Translations under genes and position numbers: made by a program
Assembly: GCA_045222795.1 (NCBI GenBank)
Contig: JBGUZF010000130.1
Location: 1-8,850, forward strand
DNA length: 8,850 nt
Direction of reading: 5' to 3'
Source: Colimorpha sp045222795
GTDB taxonomy: Bacteria > Bacteroidota > Bacteroidia > Bacteroidales > P3
The notes under the pieces: model-generated
Told to the model about the DNA's origin: nothing
Database searches by the model: none
What the model saw: the letters and a program-made list of their open reading frames with translations, nothing else
Shown: piece by piece, positions 4,857-8,850 of the stretch
Layout of the letters: the number at the start of each line of letters is the position of its first letter
How positions within the stretch are numbered: position 1 is the stretch's first letter

Positions 4857-7205
4857 TTACCACTTCTTGATGACAGCGTCGCCGTCGTACCAGCTCTTGA
4901 TGTGCTTGAGCAGGGCGTCGGCCGAGGTCTGGCTGCTGGCGCTGCCCATGCTGACGTAGTAGAGGTCGTTGAACTCGATGATGTAGGCATCGCAACCCAA
5001 CTCGTGCAGGCGGGCAGTCATCTTGGCGGCGGTGGCCTTGTTCAGGTAGAAGCCGGCGATGATGTCGTAGCCCTGCTTGCTGCCCTTCTCGACGTAGACG
5101 TAGACGGGGTTCTCGCCAGTCTGAGCGGCCTTGCGCTTCTCAATGATGCGCTGTTCGGTCTGCTTCACCTCCTTCACCTCCTGGGCGGTCTTGCGACCTT
5201 CGCCGTCAGGCTGCAGGCCGAGTTCGTCGACCATCTGATAGAGGATATTGTCGAGGGCGCGGTAGTCCATGAGTTCTTTCTGCACGGTTACACGGGCGCG
5301 GTTGGCATAGATACCCTTGAGGCAAGGCACATTGTACTGGTAGATGTAGTCCTCGTAGGGGATGAGGCGCTGTACGGCGAAGCGGTCGCCCATGAGAGTC
5401 TCGAGGCGCTCGCCGGCGTACTGGCGCACGCGGTCCATCATGGATGCGCGGGCAGCGGTGTAGTTGCGGTCGGCGAGGAACTGGTTGATGTATTCGCGCA
5501 TGAAGTTGCACACCTCGTCGCGGTTCTGCAAGACCTCGCGGTTGCTGTAGCTCAGCATATCGGTGTTGTAGGTGAGGGCGTTCTCGGCGGGCACGTCGAG
5601 GTGCTTGCCGCTGACGGCTGCCACTTCCCCACCCTTGCCGGGCAGGCCACCCTTCAACAACATGTAGGCGCCACCACCGATGAGACACAGCAGCAGCAAT
5701 ATCAACAGTATGGGCAGCAGGCGGTTTCTCTTTTTCTTGCCCTCTTCCTTGGTTTCGGTCTTGACAGGTGCCGGGGCGATGAGTTCGTCGGCCAGGGCTT
5801 TGTTCTTCTTGGCCTGCTTGGCGGCCTCCTTCTCGGCTTTCATGCGCTCCTTCTCGGCACGGGCAGCTTCCTTCTTGGCTGCTTCGGCTTCGGCCTCGGC
5901 TTGTTTCTGACGCTCCTTCTCGGCGCGGGCAGCCTCTTTTCGGGCAGCTTCGGCTTCGATCTCGGCCTGTTTCTGACGTTCTTTTTCTGCGCGGGCAGCC
6001 TCCTTCTGGGCACGGGCGGCCTCCTTCTCGACTTCACGCTGCTGCTTCTCGGCCAGGGCGGCGGCGGCAGCGGCCTGCTTCTCGTTCTCGGCGCGGGCGG
6101 CAGCCTCGGCTTTGGCGGCCTCGCGAGCGGCTATGGCAGCAAGGGCGGCAGCCTTCTTGTCGGCTTTGATGCGCTCCTTGTCGGCATTCTTCTCGGCCTT
6201 GATACGGGCGGCCTCGGCCTCCTTTTCGGCACGACGACGCTCCTCTTCGGCTTTCTTCTCGGCACGGCGCATCTCCTCTTCGGCACGGCGACGCTCCTCT
6301 TCGGCCTTCTTCTCGGCGGCGGCGCGTTCCTTGGCATAGCGTTCTTCGGTTTTGCGCTTCTCCTCTTCAGCGAGTTTCTCAAGGCGCTTGCGCTCCTCTT
6401 CGGCCTTCTTCTCGGCTTTCAGACGCTCCTTCTCGGCCTTCTCCTTGACTTTGGCTTCTGCCTTGAGCTCGGCAGCGGTCTTGGGCATCTCCTCGAGTTT
6501 CTCGAGTTCCTCGTGCCAGGCCTTGGAAACGGCAGGCTCGGGTTCGGGTGTAGGCTCGGGTTCCGGTTCCTTGACGGGCTCAGGTTCGGGAGCGGGTTCG
6601 GGCTCAGGTTCGGGCTCAGGCTCGGGTTCAGGTTCAGGCTCAGGCTCGGGCTCGGGTTCGGGCTCAGGTTCGGGCTCAGGTTCGGGCTCGGGTTCAGGCT
6701 CGGGTTCGGGTTCGGGCTCGGGAGCGACCTCTTCGGCGGCCACAGACTCATCTTCGAACTGGGCGAACGGGTCTTCCTCGTTCTCATGGCTGTATATCTT
6801 CACTTCTTCTATCGGCACCTCGCCCTTGCCGTCGGCGTCAAGCACGAGACCTTCGGCCATCTTGAAGCCGAAGTTCTTCTTGTCGCTGCATGTGAGGTTG
6901 CCTAGGCGGCCCAGAGTGTGGCTGCCTGAACGGCGTATCTTGTCGGAGAGGGCATCCACGTAGTTAAGCCACATCTGTTTGGCAACATCCTCGCTTATGC
7001 ATTCGCGCTCGGCGATGACCTTCACGATGCTGTTGTCGCCGATAGTGTCGCTGTTGAAAGCAATTGTACGGCTGGCGGGATAGAAGGTGCCTGTGGCAGG
7101 GTCGTGGTGCGCGTTTCTCATCACGCTGTCAAGAGTTCCGATGCCGGGGATTTCTACTTTGAGCCCCTTTTCCAGTTGTTCGACGATTAAATCTGTAATA
7201 TTCAT
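4857..7205 (-). CDS. HU-domain / Pro-Glu repeat / coiled-coil / TM / SPOR-domain envelope protein
   Basis: A 782-residue protein. Residues 1-115 resemble the HU (CCDC81-type) pair known in Bacteroidetes: MNITDLIVEQLEKGLKVEIPGIGTL, then PASRTIAFN, then a second unit DNSIVKVIAERECISEDVAKQMW to HTLGRLGNL. Then follow P(EP)21 (162-204), a shorter EP-rich stretch, a Glu/Lys/Ala/Arg-rich helix (about 235-480) with 22-residue repeats, a basic KKKRNR, one TM segment (about 496-517), a periplasmic region, and a C-terminal SPOR domain (about 712-782, YDIIAGFYLNKATAAK to WYDGDAVIKKW). The charge pattern predicts N-in, C-out. SPOR domains bind septal peptidoglycan lacking stem peptides; HU folds bind DNA or proteins. 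A nucleoid-to-wall link at division is inference. I chose the ATG at 7205, not 7238: the HU helix begins there, and the longer start would overlap kdsB by 17 nt. The gap to kdsB is then 16 nt. Confidence 0.88.
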   Translation of the reverse strand: MNITDLIVEQLEKGLKVEIPGIGTLDSVMRNAHHDPATGTFYPASRTIAFNSDTIGDNSIVKVIAERECISEDVAKQMWLNYVDALSDKIRRSGSHTLGRLGNLTCSDKKNFGFKMAEGLVLDADGKGEVPIEEVKIYSHENEEDPFAQFEDESVAAEEVAPEPEPEPEPEPEPEPEPEPEPEPEPEPEPEPEPEPEPEPEPEPAPEPEPVKEPEPEPTPEPEPAVSKAWHEELEKLEEMPKTAAELKAEAKVKEKAEKERLKAEKKAEEERKRLEKLAEEEKRKTEERYAKERAAAEKKAEEERRRAEEEMRRAEKKAEEERRRAEKEAEAARIKAEKNADKERIKADKKAAALAAIAAREAAKAEAAARAENEKQAAAAAALAEKQQREVEKEAARAQKEAARAEKERQKQAEIEAEAARKEAARAEKERQKQAEAEAEAAKKEAARAEKERMKAEKEAAKQAKKNKALADELIAPAPVKTETKEEGKKKRNRLLPILLILLLLCLIGGGAYMLLKGGLPGKGGEVAAVSGKHLDVPAENALTYNTDMLSYSNREVLQNRDEVCNFMREYINQFLADRNYTAARASMMDRVRQYAGERLETLMGDRFAVQRLIPYEDYIYQYNVPCLKGIYANRARVTVQKELMDYRALDNILYQMVDELGLQPDGEGRKTAQEVKEVKQTEQRIIEKRKAAQTGENPVYVYVEKGSKQGYDIIAGFYLNKATAAKMTARLHELGCDAYIIEFNDLYYVSMGSASSQTSADALLKHIKSWYDGDAVIKKW
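5845..6042 (-). repeat. Three 66-nt (22-residue) repeats in the charged helix
   Basis: A motif encoding AARAEKER recurs with exact 66-nt spacing (CGCTCC at 5845 and 5911, CGTTCT at 5977 on the plus strand). Each unit encodes about 22 residues of the form RAEKERQKQAEAEAEAARKEA. Twenty-two residues is two hendecads (3 turns each), a period that suits a straight or slightly right-handed helical rod. Unit boundaries are approximate. The near identity of neighbouring units suggests recent in-frame duplication. Confidence 0.7.
6594..6722 (-). repeat. Hexanucleotide repeat encoding P(EP)21
   Basis: A 129-bp run of the plus-strand hexamer GGYTCR (mainly GGCTCR and GGTTCR) encodes 43 alternating Pro and Glu residues without a break, flanked on both sides by Ala. 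A looser EP-rich stretch continues to about 6535. Length change by one unit adds or removes two residues and never shifts the frame. Third positions vary (C/T, G/A), so the tract is not a pure microsatellite; either it is old enough to have diverged or it is kept by selection on the protein. Confidence 0.9.
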
Positions 7206-7221
7206 AATTTTAATACTTTGT

Positions 7222-7986
7222 TCATTTCTTTTCGACAAGATAACGTTCGGCGGCGGCGAGGTCGTCGGGCGTGTCGATGCCTATGTTGGCGTGATCGGTG
7301 ATGCGCACCGCAATGGGGTAACCGGCATAGAGCCAGCGCAGCTGCTCGAGCTTCTCACATTGCTCAATGAGACAGGGTACGGGGCTGCACACTTGTGCAA
7401 GCACCTCGCTGCGGAACGCGTAGATGCCCACGTGCTTGTAGTAGGCACCGCAGCCGAGCCATTTCTCGACGGGCACATCCCGCACGAAGGGGATGGGTTG
7501 GCGGCTGAAATATAAAGCTTTGAAATTGCGGTCGAAGACCACCTTCACGTTGTTGGGAGAGACAAGTTCCTCGGTAGTGGCGATAGAAGTAGCCAGTGTG
7601 GCAATCTGAACCTTGGGGTCGTTGAAGCAGTCGATAAGAGTCTGGAGTTGTGCTGCTTCAACGAAAGGCTCGTCGCCCTGCACGTTGATTACCACATCGT
7701 AGTGTTCACCCTTTTCGGCGAGACGTTGCACCACCTCGCCGCAACGGTCGGTACCGCTCTTGTGATCAGTCGATGTCATCATGGCAGCCTCACCGCCAGC
7801 CAGATGGTTGACATGAGTGTATATGCGTTCGTCGTCGGTGGCCACCACCACGCGGTCGACACTGTCGATACGACTGGCGGCACTCCAAACCCATTCTATT
7901 ATGCTTCGACCGCCCAGCATTGCCAGAGGCTTGCCGGGGAAGCGCGTCGATGCGTAACGGGCTGGTATGACAACTAATACGCTCAT
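7222..7986 (-). CDS. kdsB: 3-deoxy-manno-octulosonate cytidylyltransferase (CMP-KDO synthetase)
   Basis: KdsB joins CTP and KDO to form CMP-KDO, the activated sugar for the inner core of lipopolysaccharide, in the cytoplasm. The 254-residue protein has all family motifs: PARYASTRFPGKPL (8-21, nucleotide binding), TDHKSGTDR (73-81), NVQGDEPF (101-108, metal-binding Asp), YFSRQPIPF (159-167), KHVGIYAFR (184-192), LEQLRWLYAGYPIAV (213-227) and GIDTPDDL (236-243, second metal-binding Asp region). Length matches the family (about 250). The start at 7986 lies 4 nt after the stop of the deoxynucleoside kinase gene, and the HU/SPOR gene follows after 16 nt, so the three form one transcription unit. 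Its presence shows a Gram-negative, LPS-making host. Confidence 0.96.
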   Translation of the reverse strand: MSVLVVIPARYASTRFPGKPLAMLGGRSIIEWVWSAASRIDSVDRVVVATDDERIYTHVNHLAGGEAAMMTSTDHKSGTDRCGEVVQRLAEKGEHYDVVINVQGDEPFVEAAQLQTLIDCFNDPKVQIATLATSIATTEELVSPNNVKVVFDRNFKALYFSRQPIPFVRDVPVEKWLGCGAYYKHVGIYAFRSEVLAQVCSPVPCLIEQCEKLEQLRWLYAGYPIAVRITDHANIGIDTPDDLAAAERYLVEKK

Positions 7987-7990
7987 TTCG

Positions 7991-8608
7991 TTATTGCTTG
8001 AAGAGGCTGTTGAATTCTGCGTCGATACGGTTGATAATCATGCCGAGATCTTCGCGGTCCTCAACAAAATCATATTCGTCGATGTCCACAATGAGCATCT
8101 TGCCCTCGTAGCTCTCGGCCCAGGTCTCATAGCGGTTGTTGAGGTTGGTCAGATAGTCGAGGCGGATACTGCTTTCAAGCTCGCGGCCGCGCTTCTGTAT
8201 GTGACGCACCAAACTGGGCACATCGCCGCGCAGGTAGATGAGCAAATCGGGCTTAGGCAGGAGCGAATAGGCCATCTCGAACAGTTTGGTATAAGTGTTC
8301 AAATCGCGAGTAGTCATCAGTCCCATTCCCTGCAGGTTTGGGGCGAAGACGCATGCATCGTCGTAGAGGGAGCGGTCGCGCACAAAACTCTCGCCCGTGG
8401 CCTGCAACTCAGACAGTTGCTTGATGTTGGCGTAGAGTGAATGCACCATCATGTTGAACGACCAGCGGCGCATGTCTTCGTAGAAACTGTTCAAATAGGG
8501 GTTTTCCTCGGTAGGGCCGTAAACGGGACGGTAGCCATAATGCTTGGCCAAAAGACGTGTTAGTTCGGTCTTTCCTGCTCCAATATTGCCTGAAATCGCT
8601 ATCTGCAT
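7991..8608 (-). CDS. Deoxynucleoside kinase (dCK/dGK family)
   Basis: The enzyme transfers phosphate from ATP to a deoxynucleoside in the salvage route to dNTPs. The 205-residue protein has the Walker A loop GNIGAGKT (7-14), the EENPYL segment with the family's conserved acidic residue (34-39), VRDRSLYDD with the DRS motif (77-84), and an Arg-rich lid (RHIQKRGRELE, 135-145). These place it in the dCK/dGK/dNK family rather than the TK1-type thymidine kinases. Which base it prefers cannot be read from sequence. It is the first gene of the tight cluster: kdsB starts 4 nt after its stop. The ATG at 8608 is the only start that keeps MQIAISGNIGAGKT at the N-terminus. A promoter element and two hairpins lie just upstream. 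Confidence 0.93.
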   Translation of the reverse strand: MQIAISGNIGAGKTELTRLLAKHYGYRPVYGPTEENPYLNSFYEDMRRWSFNMMVHSLYANIKQLSELQATGESFVRDRSLYDDACVFAPNLQGMGLMTTRDLNTYTKLFEMAYSLLPKPDLLIYLRGDVPSLVRHIQKRGRELESSIRLDYLTNLNNRYETWAESYEGKMLIVDIDEYDFVEDREDLGMIINRIDAEFNSLFKQ

Positions 8609-8633
8609 ATATTTCTAATATTCTATTTACACG

Positions 8634-8656
8634 CCTTTCATATTGAAAATGAAAGG
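8634..8656 (-). promoter_or_regulatory. Leader hairpin 2 (8-bp perfect stem)
   Basis: CCTTTCAT (8634-8641) pairs perfectly with ATGAAAGG (8649-8656) around a 7-nt loop. It lies in the predicted 5' leader of the deoxynucleoside kinase, about 25 nt before the start codon, and abuts hairpin 1 with no spacer. Not followed by a U-tract on the transcript. Role unknown. Confidence 0.55.
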
Positions 8657-8676
8657 TATGCCCATTAAAAGGCATA
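8657..8676 (-). promoter_or_regulatory. Leader hairpin 1 (6-bp perfect stem)
   Basis: TATGCC (8657-8662) pairs with GGCATA (8671-8676) around an 8-nt A-rich loop. It sits just downstream of the predicted transcription start and directly next to hairpin 2. Protection of the 5' end of the message is one possibility. Confidence 0.5.
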
Positions 8677-8689
8677 GTTAATCAAAAAG

Positions 8690-8697
8690 CAAATATA
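8690..8697 (-). promoter_or_regulatory. Bacteroidetes -7 promoter element (TATATTTG)
   Basis: On the minus strand the sequence reads TATATTTG, an exact match to the Bacteroidetes primary-sigma -7 box TAnnTTTG. The -33 region (around 8717-8724) is only T-rich (TTTTTTAT), not a clean TTTG. A start near 8683 would give a leader of about 75 nt before the deoxynucleoside kinase. It is the best promoter seen for the four-gene cluster. Confidence 0.55.
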
Positions 8698-8758
8698 CAT
8701 AATATTTTTGAATTTTATAAAAAAAAAGTTAAGATTCAAGGATTTTTTCTTTTAGGAA

Positions 8759-8813
8759 GTGAGACCTGGGTGAGACTTATGTGAGACCTATGTGAGACCT
8801 AGGTGAGACTTAG
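8759..8813. repeat. Tandem 11-bp repeat, five units
   Basis: Five contiguous 11-mers: GTGAGACCTGG, GTGAGACTTAT, GTGAGACCTAT, GTGAGACCTAG, GTGAGACTTAG. The first seven bases are constant; the last four vary (CTGG, TTAT, CTAT, CTAG, TTAG). The junction of units 4 and 5 forms the palindrome ACCTAGGT. The array lies about 60 nt upstream of the -7 element. Eleven bp is close to one helical turn, so a protein could meet every unit on one face, but no known operator was recognised. Confidence 0.85.
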
Positions 8814-8839
8814 GTGTTAGTTTTTAGTTGGCAGTTGCA
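8812..8839. repeat. AGT-phased heptads at window edge (possible half of a third element)
   Basis: Right after the 11-mers come AGGTGTT (8812), AGTTTTT (8819), AGTTGGC (8826) and AGTTGCA (8833), again with a 7-nt period and the AGT head seen in elements A and B. No inverted partner is visible before the window ends at 8850. Confidence 0.5.
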
Positions 8840-8850
8840 GGCATTTTTAT

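Larger units (their letters stand above)
8609..8850. other. Non-coding region upstream of the four-gene cluster
   Basis: This 242-nt stretch has no convincing reading frame. Next to the kinase gene it is A/T-rich and carries two adjacent hairpins and the -7 element; a run of nine A at 8719-8727 and a T-rich block near 8742-8753 lie in the middle; the outer part is the 11-mer array and AGT heptads. Any gene further right is outside the window. Confidence 0.7.

Noticed and set aside
4158..6905. A 915-codon open frame on the plus strand, antisense to trmB and the HU/SPOR gene
   Set aside because: Its product is Leu/Gly/Phe low complexity that mirrors the Glu/Lys/Ala-rich and EP-rich codons of the real gene. 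The frame is open because TTA, CTA and TCA rarely occur in the sense codons. No domain or start context supports it.
7206..7238. Upstream start of the HU/SPOR gene adding 11 residues
   Set aside because: It would overlap the end of kdsB by 17 nt, adds MSKRNEQSIKI that does not fit the HU fold, and the ATG at 7205 has an A/T-rich leader and places the first helix at the N-terminus.
8409..8675. An 88-codon minus-strand frame starting in the leader and overlapping the kinase gene
   Set aside because: It runs in another frame of the kinase gene, starts within the hairpins and has no recognisable domain.
8759..8813. 11-bp array as a CRISPR or replication iteron
   Set aside because: Units are contiguous with no spacers, too short for CRISPR repeats, and no cas or replication-initiator gene is in view.

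Overview
The window reads as a chromosomal segment of a gut-type Bacteroidales bacterium (Prevotella/Muribaculaceae-like; genus not resolvable). The reasons are a TAnnTTTG promoter element, A/T-rich gene starts without a clear Shine-Dalgarno, a cytoplasmic-HU/periplasmic-SPOR protein of a kind known from Bacteroidetes, a modular fibronectin/adhesin-type surface protein, and Bacteroidetes-like versions of TrmB, RsmI and YebC. All eight genes lie on the minus strand, so transcription runs from right to left. No tRNA, rRNA, CRISPR array, transposase or phage gene was seen.

In transcription order: a non-coding right end (8609-8850) holds an 11-bp tandem array, phased AGT heptads, one good -7 promoter element and two back-to-back hairpins. 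Then comes a tight cluster of a deoxynucleoside kinase, kdsB (CMP-KDO synthetase), a 782-residue HU/Pro-Glu/coiled-coil/TM/SPOR protein and trmB (tRNA m7G46 methyltransferase), with gaps of only 4, 16 and 15 nt. After this come yebC, rsmI, an MgtC-family membrane protein and the first 675 codons of a secreted multidomain protein that runs off the left edge. The cluster mixes nucleotide salvage, LPS-core sugar activation, an envelope/division protein and tRNA modification; rsmI adds rRNA modification and yebC a translation or transcription factor.

The most unusual material is between genes. The gaps rsmI/mgtC and yebC/rsmI each hold an element of the same geometry: a 31-nt arm of five AGT-phased heptads, a short unique loop, and an inverted 31-nt arm of five ACT-phased heptads. 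The sequences of the two elements differ, but period, phase and arm length are the same, and one element runs into the stop codon of rsmI. A third AGT heptad run at the right edge may be half of another copy. The trmB/yebC gap holds five phased octamers (ATTGNNTR), and the right end holds five 11-mers (GTGAGACYTRK). These look like one class of short-period, phase-keeping intergenic repeats that none of the gene calls explains.

The HU/SPOR protein is the most interesting gene. It has putative DNA-binding HU-type folds at the N-terminus, 43 uninterrupted alternating Pro/Glu residues encoded by a hexanucleotide repeat, a long charged helix with 22-residue repeats, one TM segment, and a terminal peptidoglycan-binding SPOR domain. 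The layout suggests a link from nucleoid to cell wall.
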